Positions 42,557 through 55,786 of a DNA stretch of 64,000 bases are shown piece after piece (the first letter of the stretch is position 1; each line of letters begins with the position of its first letter). The stretch covers positions 2,996,001-3,060,000 of the forward strand of contig NZ_JAMLIG010000001.1 in assembly GCF_023954305.1 (NCBI RefSeq), written 5' to 3'. A program made the position numbers and the translations under genes. Origin of the DNA: Mesorhizobium sp. GTDB lineage: Bacteria > Pseudomonadota > Alphaproteobacteria > Rhizobiales > Rhizobiaceae. The notes under the pieces were generated by a model, which searched no databases, had not been told where the DNA came from, and saw only the letters and a program-made list of their open reading frames with translations.

Positions 42557-43330
42557 ATGATCGTCGGCGCCGAATTCATGCGCAGACTGGCCAAGGCCGC
42601 GGCGGCGGAGACGCTGCCCAGGTTCCGCGCTGCGGGAGCGGTGTCCAACAAGGAGGCGGGCGGGTTCGACCCGGTTACCGAGGCCGACCGCGAAGCGGAG
42701 CGCGCGCTGCGCGCCCTGATCCTCGCCGAGTTCCCGGGCCACGGCATTCTGGGCGAAGAACACGGGGCGGAGAACACATCGTCCAGCCACGTCTGGGTGA
42801 TCGACCCGATCGATGGAACGCGCGCCTTCATCTCCGGCCTTCCGGTCTGGGGCACGCTGGTGGGCCTGACGGTCGACGGCGATGCCAAGGCGGGGCTGAT
42901 GTCGCAGCCGTTCACCGGCGAGCTTTTCTACGCCGACGGCGATGGATCCCACTACGAGGGGCCGGGCGGCCCGCGGCGGCTCGCGACCCGCGCCACGGCC
43001 GACCTTTCGGATGCTACGCTGTTCACGACGACTCCGGCCCTTTTCAAGGGCGCGATGCGCGAGCGCTACGACCGGCTGGAGAAAGCTGTACGGCTCGCGC
43101 GCTATGGAACCGATTGCTATGCGTTCGCGATGGTGGCGGCCGGTCATGCCGATATCGCCGTGGACGCGGGGCTCCAATCCTATGACATCGTCGCTCTGAT
43201 CCCGATCATCGAACAGGCCGGTGGAGTGGTGACGACCTGGACAGGCGCACCGGCGGAGAACGGCGGCGATATCCTCGCCAGCGCCAATCCGGTCCTGCAC
43301 GAGAAGGCGCTGCGTCTGGTGGGCGGCTGA
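42557..43330 (+). CDS. hisN: Inositol-monophosphatase-family phosphatase, probably histidinol-phosphatase
   Basis: A 257-residue Mg2+-dependent, Li+-sensitive phosphatase-fold protein. Metal ligands are seen in ILGEEHGAE (Glu) and WVIDPIDGTRAFISGLPVWG (Asp, Ile, Asp, Gly). The last metal motif, normally WD, is SYDIVALIPII here. The subfamily, with RAFISGLPVWGTLVGL and GTDCYAFAMVAAGHADIAVD, is that annotated as HisN in rhizobia, which makes histidinol from histidinol phosphate. ATG 42557 has GAGGGGG upstream. Another sugar phosphate cannot be excluded. Confidence 0.82.
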   Translation: MIVGAEFMRRLAKAAAAETLPRFRAAGAVSNKEAGGFDPVTEADREAERALRALILAEFPGHGILGEEHGAENTSSSHVWVIDPIDGTRAFISGLPVWGTLVGLTVDGDAKAGLMSQPFTGELFYADGDGSHYEGPGGPRRLATRATADLSDATLFTTTPALFKGAMRERYDRLEKAVRLARYGTDCYAFAMVAAGHADIAVDAGLQSYDIVALIPIIEQAGGVVTTWTGAPAENGGDILASANPVLHEKALRLVGG

Positions 43331-43335
43331 AAGGT

Positions 43336-44292
43336 TCAGCTGTCCGCATTCTCGCCAGGAACGAAGGCGTCGAAGGCCGCCCAGAACTGTTCGCGATAGA
43401 TGTCGGCCTCCTGCAGTATCTCGTGACGGGCGCCGTCGATGGTGACGACGGAGCCTGAGCGCAGGGTTCTCGCGAAGCTCTCGATCGCCTGTGTCGAGAC
43501 GACTTCGTCGGCGCCGGCGGCGACGAGCAGCGTGGGAACATGAAGCCTCGCGGCGAAGTCCGGGTCGCGCAGCCGCTCAGCGGCGACGCAGGCAGCATGG
43601 ATCCAAGCCACCGTCGGTCCGCCCATCGCCAGGTGTGGGGCCCGGTCGAAAAGCGCGGTGTTGCGCGAGAAGCGGGAAAGATCGGAGGTAAGCTTGTTGG
43701 CGGCGAAGGGATGGCCGCCCTTCGGGCGCGGCCCGCCAGACACATAGATGGTGCCGAACCCGAGGCTGTAGAGGAATGCCGTCATCCGCCGCAGCGTCGT
43801 CATCGAGACGGGCAATTCCGCGAATTCGATCAGCGGTGCCACGAGGACCATGCGACGGACGCGGTTGAAGAGCCTAGGTGTGGCCATGAGAGCGATCAGG
43901 GAGCCGGTCGAATGGCCGAGCAGGTAGTAGGGGCCGCGGCAGTCGGGCAGCACGACCTCGTCGAAGAAGGTTTCAAGGTCGGCGACGTAGTCGTCGAAGG
44001 TGACAACATAGCCCCGGGCCGGGTCCCGTATCAGCCGCTCCGACCCCCCCTGGCCGCGCAGGTCAATGATCGCGGCGCCGAAACCGCGCTGCGAAAGATC
44101 GCGAATCGTCTCGAAATATTTCTCGATACATTCGTTTCGGCCGGCCAGAATGACGACCGTTCCCTTCAAGGGACGCGTTTGCGCCGGGAAACGCGCGTAG
44201 CGGATCGAACGCCCGTCCCGCGCCGTGAAACGCGAGACCTCGCCCCACTCGGGTGCTGGATTTTCGGGTATATCGACCAGATGCTCGGTCAT
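43336..44292 (-). CDS. Lysophospholipase PldB-like alpha/beta hydrolase
   Basis: A 318-residue serine hydrolase. It contains GTVVILAGRNECIEKYFETI, then IIDLRGQGGSER, the nucleophile motif LLGHSTGSLIAL, and a C-terminal DEVV (Asp) and GARHEIL (His), completing a triad. This is the layout of lysophospholipase L2/monoglyceride lipase-type enzymes, and HEIL-x-E is typical of that family. It has no signal peptide. It is convergent with hisN (5-bp gap). Confidence 0.87.
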   Translation of the reverse strand: MTEHLVDIPENPAPEWGEVSRFTARDGRSIRYARFPAQTRPLKGTVVILAGRNECIEKYFETIRDLSQRGFGAAIIDLRGQGGSERLIRDPARGYVVTFDDYVADLETFFDEVVLPDCRGPYYLLGHSTGSLIALMATPRLFNRVRRMVLVAPLIEFAELPVSMTTLRRMTAFLYSLGFGTIYVSGGPRPKGGHPFAANKLTSDLSRFSRNTALFDRAPHLAMGGPTVAWIHAACVAAERLRDPDFAARLHVPTLLVAAGADEVVSTQAIESFARTLRSGSVVTIDGARHEILQEADIYREQFWAAFDAFVPGENADS

Positions 44293-44591
44293 GGATGTCC
44301 GATGGGCGGAGCGGGCGGGCGATCCTTGATAGGTAGGCCAGACAGGAAAAGCAAAGGATTTGGGCGAGATGGATTCGCCGCGCCGGTCCCGCGGACGGCG
44401 GGAAAAAAGTGGCCGGAAGCGGACGAACCGCCTCCGGCCTATTCGAGCCCGGGTGGAAGGGACGATACACCCGAACCGGGATCTCCAACCGTCTCCGGCC
44501 TTCGATCCATGTCCGCACTCTAGCGGTGCCGGCCTGAACGGCAGCCGAAGCGGCGGTTCATCCCCCGTTCATCGAGGTGACCCTGCCTTCT
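44293..44591. other. Intergenic region without a recognised gene
   Basis: About 300 bp between the start of the pldB-like gene and the heat-shock promoter. It contains the divergent promoter area of the pldB-like gene and two GTTCATC heptamers (near 44559 and 44570), but no open frame with homology, tRNA or clear terminator that I can support. Confidence 0.5.
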
Positions 44592-44620
44592 CTTGAAATG
44601 AAAATGGTGCATTCCCAAAT
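44592..44620 (+). promoter_or_regulatory. RpoH (sigma-32) heat-shock promoter of hsp20
   Basis: CTTGAAA (44592-44598), a 15-bp spacer, then CCCAAAT (44614-44620). The sigma-32 consensus is CTTGAAA-N13-15-CCCATnT, so the match is 13 of 14 including the free position. It lies 107 bp upstream of a small heat-shock gene. Confidence 0.85.
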
Positions 44621-44626
44621 CATTGG

Positions 44627-44727
44627 CGTGGCCGCCGCTGAAGGGGCCGCTGGCAGGCAGGAGACGCCGATACGGGTTTCCGGACGTCTGTCACCAACGC
44701 AAACCTGTTGCTCAAGGGAGAACACCC
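44627..44727 (+). promoter_or_regulatory. ROSE-like RNA thermometer in the hsp20 leader
   Basis: The roughly 100-nt leader ends in a short hairpin: GTTGCTC (44707-44713) pairs with GAGAAC (44718-44723), leaving G44710 bulged and covering the Shine-Dalgarno AAGGGAG (44714-44720). The UUGCU box with a bulged G facing the SD is the hallmark of ROSE elements. An upstream stem, AGACG...CGTCT around CCG...CGG (near 44662-44690), fits the multi-hairpin layout. Melting at heat shock would free the ribosome site. Confidence 0.65.
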
Positions 44728-45195
44728 ATGCGTCACGTTGATTTTTCGCCGCTCTATCGTTCCACGGTCGGCTTCGACCGTCTTTTCTCGATGCTGGACC
44801 AGATCGGCCAGCCGGACAGCGGCCAGACCTACCCGCCCTACAATATCGAGCGCACCGGTGAGGACGCCTATCGCGTTACCATGGCAGTCGCCGGCTTCGG
44901 CGAGAACGAGATCTCCATCGAAGCGCATCGCAACGTTCTGACCGTCAAGGGCGAGAAGGCCGAGGAGAGTGCCAATGAAGGCGCCGAGCTTCTCTATCGC
45001 GGCATTGCGTCCCGCGCGTTCGAGCGTCGCTTCCAGCTCGCCGATCATGTCGAAGTGACGGGTGCGACGCTGAAGAACGGCCTGCTCCACGTCGATCTCA
45101 AGCGGAACATTCCCGAGGAGATGAAACCGCGCAAGATCGCGATCACCACCGCGACCAAGCCTTCGAAGCAGATCGAGGCCAAGGCGGCCGCGTAA
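44728..45195 (+). CDS. Small heat-shock protein, Hsp20/IbpA family
   Basis: A 155-residue alpha-crystallin-domain chaperone. The N-terminal arm carries MRHVDFSPLYRSTVGFDRLF, close to IbpA types. The domain runs from YPPYNIERTGEDAYRVTMAV to GLLHVDLKRNIPEEMKPRKI, with the conserved A-x-x-x-N-G-L as ATLKNGLL. It holds unfolding proteins for refolding by DnaK/ClpB. A sigma-32 promoter and a ROSE-like leader precede it, so it is controlled twice by temperature. ATG 44728 is fixed by AAGGGAG 7 nt upstream. Confidence 0.95.
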   Translation: MRHVDFSPLYRSTVGFDRLFSMLDQIGQPDSGQTYPPYNIERTGEDAYRVTMAVAGFGENEISIEAHRNVLTVKGEKAEESANEGAELLYRGIASRAFERRFQLADHVEVTGATLKNGLLHVDLKRNIPEEMKPRKIAITTATKPSKQIEAKAAA

Positions 45196-45218
45196 TTCGA
45201 CCTTCTCGGCACATCACG

Positions 45219-45243
45219 GCGGCGCCTTCGGGCGCCGCTTTCG
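45219..45243 (+). terminator. Terminator after hsp20
   Basis: GCGGCGCC-TTCG-GGCGCCGC followed by TTTCG: an 8-bp GC stem with a UUCG tetraloop, 23 bp after the hsp20 stop. The U-run is short. It also lies between the two convergent genes and may serve both. Confidence 0.7.
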
Positions 45244-45266
45244 TGTCGGGACCTTCGGCAACCGGG

Positions 45267-46328
45267 TCAGGAGCCGCTCGCCAGGAGCAGCTTGCGAAAC
45301 GACTCGATGTCGTCGTCGGACGTTGCGAAGCTGGTGACGAAACGGCAAAGCGTCTCGTCGTCGCCGATCATGCCATCGAAAGACGCCGGCTTGCCCCAGG
45401 CATGGAAGCGGGCGCCTCGGGAGGACAGTTCCTCCCTCAAGGCAGTCTGCATGATGCCGAAGACCTCGTTCGCCTGAGGCTCCCAGGCCAGCCGGATCCG
45501 GTTGGATTGCCCGAGCATCGTGGCCAGCCGAGAAGCCATGGCGTTGGCGTGGCGAGCCGACGACAGCCACACGTCGTCCGACAGGTAAGCATCGAACTGC
45601 GCGGCGATGAACCGCGATTTGGAGAAGTTCTGCCCGGCGCGATGCCGTAACTTGCCAAGATCCCGCGCAAGGTCGAGATCGAAGACGACGACCGCGTCGG
45701 CCATCCAGCAGCCGTTCTTCGTCCCACCGAAGGAGAGAATGTCGATGCCGCGCCTCCATGTCATATCGGCCGGTGTCGTATCGAGCGCGACCAGGGCGTT
45801 GGCGAAGCGCGCGCCGTCCATGTGGAAGGGCAGACGATGGCGACGGCAGACGTCGGCGATCGTCGCGATCTCGTCCAGAGCGTAGACCGTGCCGACCTCG
45901 GTCGCCTGCGTGATGGTCACAGCCATCGGCTGGCCGGCCGGCGCGAGATCGTGCTCAAAACGGACAATGGCAGCGTCCAGTGCCTGCGGATCGATCCGGC
46001 CCAGAGCGCCCGCGACCGGCCAGGTGCGCGCGCCGCCGGTGTAGAACCCCAACGCGCCGAATTCGTCGACTGTCATATGCGCCTCGGAATGGCAGAAGGC
46101 GGCGCCGCCGACACGGTTGCAGGCGCTCATCGACAGCGCATTGGCCGCCGTACCGGTCGCGGCGAAGTAAACCGCGACCTCCCGCTCGAAGATTTCGTTG
46201 AAACGATCGGCGACGCGTCTGTCCCAATCTCCCGACCCGTAGGCGGGATCCTGGCCCGCCGCGGCATCCGCCAGCGCGGCTGAAATGGTGGGATGGGCGC
46301 CTGCCCAGTTGTCTGAGGAGAAGATCAT
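45267..46328 (-). CDS. Low-specificity L-threonine aldolase-family protein
   Basis: A 353-residue fold-type-I PLP enzyme of the threonine aldolase/beta-eliminating lyase family. It cleaves L-threonine or allo-threonine to glycine and acetaldehyde. It starts MIFSSDNWAGAHPTISAALA, has YFAATGTAANALSMSA for the phosphate and HMDGARFANALVAL (Asp to PLP nitrogen), and the Schiff-base lysine is in SFGGTKNGCWMADAVV. Length and motifs are complete. It stands alone and is convergent with hsp20. Confidence 0.9.
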   Translation of the reverse strand: MIFSSDNWAGAHPTISAALADAAAGQDPAYGSGDWDRRVADRFNEIFEREVAVYFAATGTAANALSMSACNRVGGAAFCHSEAHMTVDEFGALGFYTGGARTWPVAGALGRIDPQALDAAIVRFEHDLAPAGQPMAVTITQATEVGTVYALDEIATIADVCRRHRLPFHMDGARFANALVALDTTPADMTWRRGIDILSFGGTKNGCWMADAVVVFDLDLARDLGKLRHRAGQNFSKSRFIAAQFDAYLSDDVWLSSARHANAMASRLATMLGQSNRIRLAWEPQANEVFGIMQTALREELSSRGARFHAWGKPASFDGMIGDDETLCRFVTSFATSDDDIESFRKLLLASGS

Positions 46329-46680
46329 GTCGGCCCTTCTTTCGATGCGGGCGGACAGTGTTCATTCCGGCGGTATTGCGCAAGCGTCCAGTGCCTCCAG
46401 AGCCCTGTCAGAAACGCCGCCGGTTCATGCCCGGAGGCTGGCGCGAAATTAAATTTCGCCGTTGCGACGGGGGATGTACTAAAAATACGCAGGACGCCTG
46501 CGTCGTTTGCAATTCGGTCTTGTGTGCCGGCCGAAATTCTGCCATAAAAAATTTAGGACAGCACTGCTGTCTTAATTATCGTCGCCGTCGCAGCCGGAAT
46601 TGGCGTATCATTGCGCCATTCCGGCCTCGCGCGCGATGGGTGCGGGGAAATGATCCCCGATCGAACAGGAGGATGAAGCG
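46329..46680. other. gltB upstream region
   Basis: 352 bp between the divergent threonine aldolase and gltB. It holds a perfect 17-bp palindrome (46443-46459), an AT-rich tract around 46540-46580 likely containing the gltB promoter, and the gltB RBS AGGAGG. No small gene or RNA is recognised in it. Confidence 0.5.
46443..46459. promoter_or_regulatory. Perfect palindrome upstream of gltB, candidate operator
   Basis: GCGAAATT-A-AATTTCGC, a perfect 17-bp dyad. Glutamate synthase operons are controlled by Lrp/AsnC or nitrogen regulators, and the AATT core with flanking GC resembles such dyads. It is 222 bp before the gltB start, so a role in the divergent gene or in looping is also possible. Confidence 0.45.
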
Positions 46681-51390
<4,710 letters not shown>

Positions 51391-51447
51391 CCTTTCAACG
51401 CGACGGTCGCTACATCGCGATATCTTCTAGTCGAGGAGGATACGGCA

Positions 51448-51663
51448 ATGAAGCAATCGGTCGAATGGAAAGGCAGGGTCGAGAAGCGAGGCGATGAACG
51501 AGTGATCGTTCTGCCAAAGGATCTCGTCCTCGTAGGAGAGGCGATCAAAATCCGGCAGGATGACTGGGGTGAAATCACAATTTGCCCGACCAGTCCGGAG
51601 GGTTTGGCGGCACTGGATCGATTTGGACCCTTCGAGGACTGGAACGACGAAGAAATGAACTAG
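51448..51663 (+). CDS. Small AbrB/antitoxin-like protein between gltB and gltD
   Basis: A 71-residue acidic protein. The N-terminal 45 residues (VEWKGRVEKRGDERVIVLPK, then DLVLVGEAIKIRQDDWGEIT) resemble a SpoVT/AbrB swapped-hairpin DNA-binding domain, as in VapB/VagC antitoxins, and an acidic tail (EDWNDEEMN) follows. GAGGAGGA lies 8 nt before ATG 51448, so it is surely translated. No partner toxin gene is adjacent. Its position inside the glt operon suggests either a solitary regulator of glt or a recent insertion. Function unknown. Confidence 0.65.
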   Translation: MKQSVEWKGRVEKRGDERVIVLPKDLVLVGEAIKIRQDDWGEITICPTSPEGLAALDRFGPFEDWNDEEMN

Positions 51664-51681
51664 CCGTACGGAGCATATGAC

Positions 51682-53133
51682 GTGGGCAAGGTAACAGGCT
51701 TTCTTGAGATCGACCGGCAGGTGCACAAGTACCAGCCGGCCTCCGACCGCATCCGGCATTTCCGGGAATTCACGCTGCCGATGTCGGACAAGGAGGTCGA
51801 GAAACAGGCCGCGCGCTGCATGGATTGCGGCGTCCCCTATTGCCACGGTCCGACGGGATGCCCGGTGCACAACCAGATTCCGGACTGGAACGACCTCGTC
51901 TACAACGGCGACTGGGACAATGCGATCCGCAACCTCCATTCGACCAACAATTTCCCCGAATGGACGGGCCGAATCTGCCCGGCGCCGTGCGAGGAAGCCT
52001 GCACGCTCAATCTCGAGGACATCCCGGTCGCGATCAAGACGATCGAGCAGGCGATCGCCGACAAGGCCTATGAGACCGGTTACATCGTGCCGCAGCCGGC
52101 AGCCGCGAAGACCGGCAAGCGGGTCGCCATCATCGGCTCGGGGCCCGCGGGCATGGCCGCAGCGCAGCAGCTCGGCCGCACCGGCCACGAGGTGCATGTC
52201 TACGAGCGCGAAAGCCGCCCCGGCGGGCTGATGCGCTTCGGCATTCCCGACTTCAAGATCGAGAAGCGCTATGTCGATCGCCGCGTCGAGCAGATGCAGG
52301 GGGAGGGCGTGACCTTCTTCTGCAATGTCAACGTCGGCGTCGACAAGTCGCTGGACGAACTGACGGCGGACTATGATGCGGTGCTTTACTGCGGCGGCTC
52401 GGAGAAGCCTCGGCCGGCGGGCATTCCCGGCATCGAGTTTGCGGGAGTGCACGACGCGATGCCCTACCTCGTGCAACAGAACAAGCGGGTCGGCGGCGAG
52501 CCGATCCAGTCGGCGGCCTGGGCAGCCGATCCGATCCTGGCCAACGGCAAGCACGTCGTTGTGGTGGGCGGCGGCGACACGGCCTCCGACTGCGTCGGCA
52601 CGGCGTTCCGCCAGGGCGCCGTGCGCGTCACCCAGCTCGACATCCGCCCGCAGCCGCCGGCGAAGGAGGACAAGCTGACCGTCTGGCCCTACTGGGCGAC
52701 CAAGATGCGCACCTCGTCCAGCCAGGCCGAGGGCGCCGAGCGCGAATTCCAGGTCGCGACGCTGGAGTTCATCGGCGAGGACGGAATGCTTACCGGCGTG
52801 AAGTGCTGCGAGGTCGACGAGAAACGCAAGCCGATCGCCGGCACCGAGTTCGTCATCCGCGCCGACCTTGCCTTCATCGCGATCGGCTTTGCCGGACCGA
52901 TCGAGAACGGTCTCGCGTTCAAGACAGAAGGGCTTGGCCTGACGCGTGACGCGCGCGGTTCGACCAACGTCGTTGCCAACGACAAAGACTACCGAACCAG
53001 CATCGACAAGCTGTTCGCAGCCGGCGACGTGCGGCGCGGCCAGTCACTCGTTGTCTGGGCGATCCGCGAGGGCCGGCAGGCGGCGCGGGCGATCGACGAG
53101 TTCCTTATGGGATCCTCGGTCCTGCCACGATAG
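51682..53133 (+). CDS. gltD: Glutamate synthase (NADPH) small subunit
   Basis: A 483-residue GltD. The N-terminal iron-sulfur domain has cysteines in RCMDCGVPYCHGPTGCPVHN and RICPAPCEEACTLN. The FAD motif is VAIIGSGPAGMAAAQQLG and the NADPH motif VVVGGGDTASDCVG. It passes electrons from NADPH to GltB. The start is GTG at 51682, 18 bp after the small AbrB-like gene. The full length is normal. Confidence 0.96.
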   Translation: MGKVTGFLEIDRQVHKYQPASDRIRHFREFTLPMSDKEVEKQAARCMDCGVPYCHGPTGCPVHNQIPDWNDLVYNGDWDNAIRNLHSTNNFPEWTGRICPAPCEEACTLNLEDIPVAIKTIEQAIADKAYETGYIVPQPAAAKTGKRVAIIGSGPAGMAAAQQLGRTGHEVHVYERESRPGGLMRFGIPDFKIEKRYVDRRVEQMQGEGVTFFCNVNVGVDKSLDELTADYDAVLYCGGSEKPRPAGIPGIEFAGVHDAMPYLVQQNKRVGGEPIQSAAWAADPILANGKHVVVVGGGDTASDCVGTAFRQGAVRVTQLDIRPQPPAKEDKLTVWPYWATKMRTSSSQAEGAEREFQVATLEFIGEDGMLTGVKCCEVDEKRKPIAGTEFVIRADLAFIAIGFAGPIENGLAFKTEGLGLTRDARGSTNVVANDKDYRTSIDKLFAAGDVRRGQSLVVWAIREGRQAARAIDEFLMGSSVLPR

Positions 53134-53149
53134 GCAAGGACGGCGTCTG

Positions 53150-54376
53150 TCAGTTGGCAATTGCGGTCGTCTTTTCGGCGCCGGGAGGAATCTCGGCCGT
53201 CGGCTTCTCGGCGATCCCATCGCCGAAATCGTCTGCCCGCCCGGCGACCGGACGAGGTGCGATGCCCTCTTTTGCGAGCTTTTCCGCAGCCGTCTCAGGC
53301 TTGGCCGCGCCAGGCGCGAACGTCGCGCCTAAAAGTTCCTGGCCTCCGCTCAGTTCGGGATCGGTGAGCGAGATCGGAGCAGTGCGCTCGATGTCCGCCG
53401 GAGACGTGAGATTTCCAGGGAGGTGGGGAGCGAGGCCATTCGGCCCCGGCATGCCGATCTGCGACGGCCGGGCGGTCCCTAGGATTTTCTCCAGCGGCTT
53501 CTCGGCATAGAAAGCGACCTTGCGCTTGCCGGGGCGGGTCAGGTTGATGCCGTTCTCGCCGGAGCGCAGTTTGACGGGATTGCCGTTGATGTCCGGCCCG
53601 GTTGTCACGAAGGCGCCGTTCTCGTCGACAAATCCGTCCCAGATGTCGACGAAGCTGCCGCCGACCGATTCCGAAACCGATCGGTAGACGTCGTTGTAGG
53701 CGAGCATGTCGGATGCCATCGTCGAATTCTTGAACGACGGCATGCCGACCCAGACCAGCGGAACGCCGCGATCCGTCACCGCCCTGGCGAGATTCGTGGC
53801 GCGTCGCTCGTATTCCTTCATCCACGGCTCCGAACGCTTCGGTTCGCGCACGTCGCCGATGCGCATCTCCTGGCGATCGTTGGCGCCGAGCATGACAACC
53901 ACCGCTGCCGGCTTCTCGGCTTCGATGATCGGTCCGATCTCGGCTGGCCAGTCATAGTGGTCGTCGCGGACGATGCCTGAGGAACCGCTGGCCCGGGCGA
54001 CGACCCTGACGCCCGAAACGGCGAGGTAGGCGCTCTCCAATCCCTCCGCCAAACCACTCGCCAGGAAGTCGCCGATGACGAGCACGACGCGAGCGTCCTC
54101 GGACTTGGCCGCGACCTTGGGAGCCGAGGCGCCCGCCTCGGCAGGGGCACTCGCGGGTTTTCGCCGCTTGATCGTGGCACGCGGCTGCTTCTGGGGGACC
54201 TGGACCTCGCGCTGTTTGCCCGGGCGGAACAGCAGGTCGAAGAGTGAGCGCGGGCGCTCCTGGGCGAATGCGGGCGCCAGGGCCGAACCGAGAAAAGCCG
54301 TGGCCATCGCGATCGTGAAGAAGATCGCAATGGTGTTGACGGAGGTCTTCCGGAATGCACTGCGCCGCAAACCCAC
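53150..54376 (-). CDS. DUF459-family SGNH hydrolase, exported
   Basis: A 408-residue protein. A signal/anchor at about residues 15-38 (TIAIFFTIAMATAFLGSALA) is followed by a basic Pro/Lys-rich linker, then an SGNH-like hydrolase of the DUF459 family: block I VLVIGDFLASGLAEGL (Asp present, the usual Ser replaced by Phe), block III VVMLGANDRQEM, and block V NLTRPGKRKVAFY. The C-terminal 100 residues are low-complexity. DUF459 proteins have been proposed to act on peptidoglycan or exopolysaccharide esters. It is 2 bp downstream of the lytic transglycosylase, supporting a cell-wall role. The start (GTG 54376) is uncertain; AGGAG overlaps it. Confidence 0.82.
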   Translation of the reverse strand: MGLRRSAFRKTSVNTIAIFFTIAMATAFLGSALAPAFAQERPRSLFDLLFRPGKQREVQVPQKQPRATIKRRKPASAPAEAGASAPKVAAKSEDARVVLVIGDFLASGLAEGLESAYLAVSGVRVVARASGSSGIVRDDHYDWPAEIGPIIEAEKPAAVVVMLGANDRQEMRIGDVREPKRSEPWMKEYERRATNLARAVTDRGVPLVWVGMPSFKNSTMASDMLAYNDVYRSVSESVGGSFVDIWDGFVDENGAFVTTGPDINGNPVKLRSGENGINLTRPGKRKVAFYAEKPLEKILGTARPSQIGMPGPNGLAPHLPGNLTSPADIERTAPISLTDPELSGGQELLGATFAPGAAKPETAAEKLAKEGIAPRPVAGRADDFGDGIAEKPTAEIPPGAEKTTAIAN

Positions 54377-54378
54377 TC

Positions 54379-55599
54379 CTACCTCTGACGAAGCGTCGTC
54401 AGCACTTCCTTGCTCGGGTGACCGTCTGCGGCGAGACCAGCGCGTTCCTGGAACGCCTTGATCGCCTCGCGCGAACCCGAGCCGATCTTGCCGTCCAGTT
54501 CGCCGTCATAGTAGCCGAGGGTCAGGAGGCGCTTCTGCAACTCCTGCTTCTCCGCGAAGGTCAGCTTCGTGAACGGCCGGTTCCAGTCGTTCACAAGTTC
54601 TCCGTAGCCGGCGATCTGGTCGGCAAGAAGGCCGACGGCAAGGGCGTATTTGTCGGCATTGTTATAGGCCTTCAGCACGAAGAAATTCTTCGTCGCCAGG
54701 AATGCCGGGCCGGAGCGGCCGTCGGGAACCTTGAGCTCGGCCGACTGGCCCGTGTCGCGAAACGGTTTGCCGCTCGCACGGGTGACGCCGATCTCGGCCC
54801 ATTTGCCGATCGACATCTTGCCGCCGGGGAATTTTCGGCCCTGCGGCAGGACGACCTCGTACCCCCAGGTCTGGCCGGACCGCCACCCGTTCTTGGCAAG
54901 CAGGTTCGCCGCGGTCGCGAGCGCGTCCGGCACGGAGGTCCAGATGTCGCGGCGGCCGTTGCCGTCGAAATCGACGCCATAGGCGATGAAGCTCGTCGGG
55001 ATGAACTGGGTGTGGCCCATGGCGCCCGCCCAGGAGCCGGTGAGGTGGCTTTCGTCGATGTCGCCGCGCTGCAGGATCTTGAGCGCCGCGATGAGTTGGG
55101 TGCGGGCGAATTTGGCGCGCCGCTTGTCGCCATAGGCGAGCGTCGCCAGCGAGCGCACGACATTGCGCATCACCTTGTCGTTCTTGAGGATCTCGCCGTA
55201 GTTCGATTCCATCGACCATATCGCCAGGAGGACATGGCGATCGACGCCGAAGCGCGCCTCGATCTTGTCCAGCGTCGACCTGTACTTGCGCGCCATTTCG
55301 CGCCCGACCCGCACCGAATCCTCGTTGACGCGGTTGTCGAAATAGTCCCACACCGGCGCGGTGAACTCGGGCTGATAGCGGGCCTTCTCCAGAACCTCGG
55401 CATCCGGCTCGCTTACGCCGCGAAAGGCCCTGTCGAATGTGCTTCCGGAAATTCCGGCGCCGGCCGCAGTGCCACGGAAATCGGCGATCCAGCGCTTGAA
55501 GCCGGCATCGGCGAATGCGGGTGCCGCCGAGACCATCCCGCCGAACACCAAGGCGAGAGCGGCAACTCCCGCGCGGATCGTCGTTGTGCGAAAGAACAT
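54379..55599 (-). CDS. Lytic murein transglycosylase, MltB family
   Basis: A 406-residue periplasmic enzyme. The signal peptide is FFRTTTIRAGVAALALVFGG with cleavage near AFA. The MltB-type domain has the catalytic glutamate in LLAIWSMESNYGEI, then SWAGAMGHTQFIPTSFIAYG. A C-terminal peptidoglycan-binding domain (LQKRLLTLGYYDGELDGKIG, then SGSREAIKAFQ) anchors it to the wall. It cleaves the glycan strand to 1,6-anhydro ends. ATG 55599 with GGAGG 5 nt upstream is preferred over 55617. DUF459 follows directly. Confidence 0.93.
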   Translation of the reverse strand: MFFRTTTIRAGVAALALVFGGMVSAAPAFADAGFKRWIADFRGTAAGAGISGSTFDRAFRGVSEPDAEVLEKARYQPEFTAPVWDYFDNRVNEDSVRVGREMARKYRSTLDKIEARFGVDRHVLLAIWSMESNYGEILKNDKVMRNVVRSLATLAYGDKRRAKFARTQLIAALKILQRGDIDESHLTGSWAGAMGHTQFIPTSFIAYGVDFDGNGRRDIWTSVPDALATAANLLAKNGWRSGQTWGYEVVLPQGRKFPGGKMSIGKWAEIGVTRASGKPFRDTGQSAELKVPDGRSGPAFLATKNFFVLKAYNNADKYALAVGLLADQIAGYGELVNDWNRPFTKLTFAEKQELQKRLLTLGYYDGELDGKIGSGSREAIKAFQERAGLAADGHPSKEVLTTLRQR

Positions 55600-55786
55600 C
55601 CTTGCCTCCATCGTCATCCAGGATGCCGATTCATCGGAGAATTGGGTTAGGATTCAGTTTACCATAGGGGCGTCTCGAGAATGGAACGTCAAGCGCCGTC
55701 TGAAGTTAGTCACCGCCGAGGCATTCAGTATTTTTCAATTCCGGCATGAAAGTGTCCCTGCCATAGCCGACATCGCGGAGGAAAGA

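Noticed and set aside
44293..44591. Possible small gene in the region before hsp20
   Set aside because: Open frames there lack an RBS and any recognisable sequence, and the composition does not look coding.
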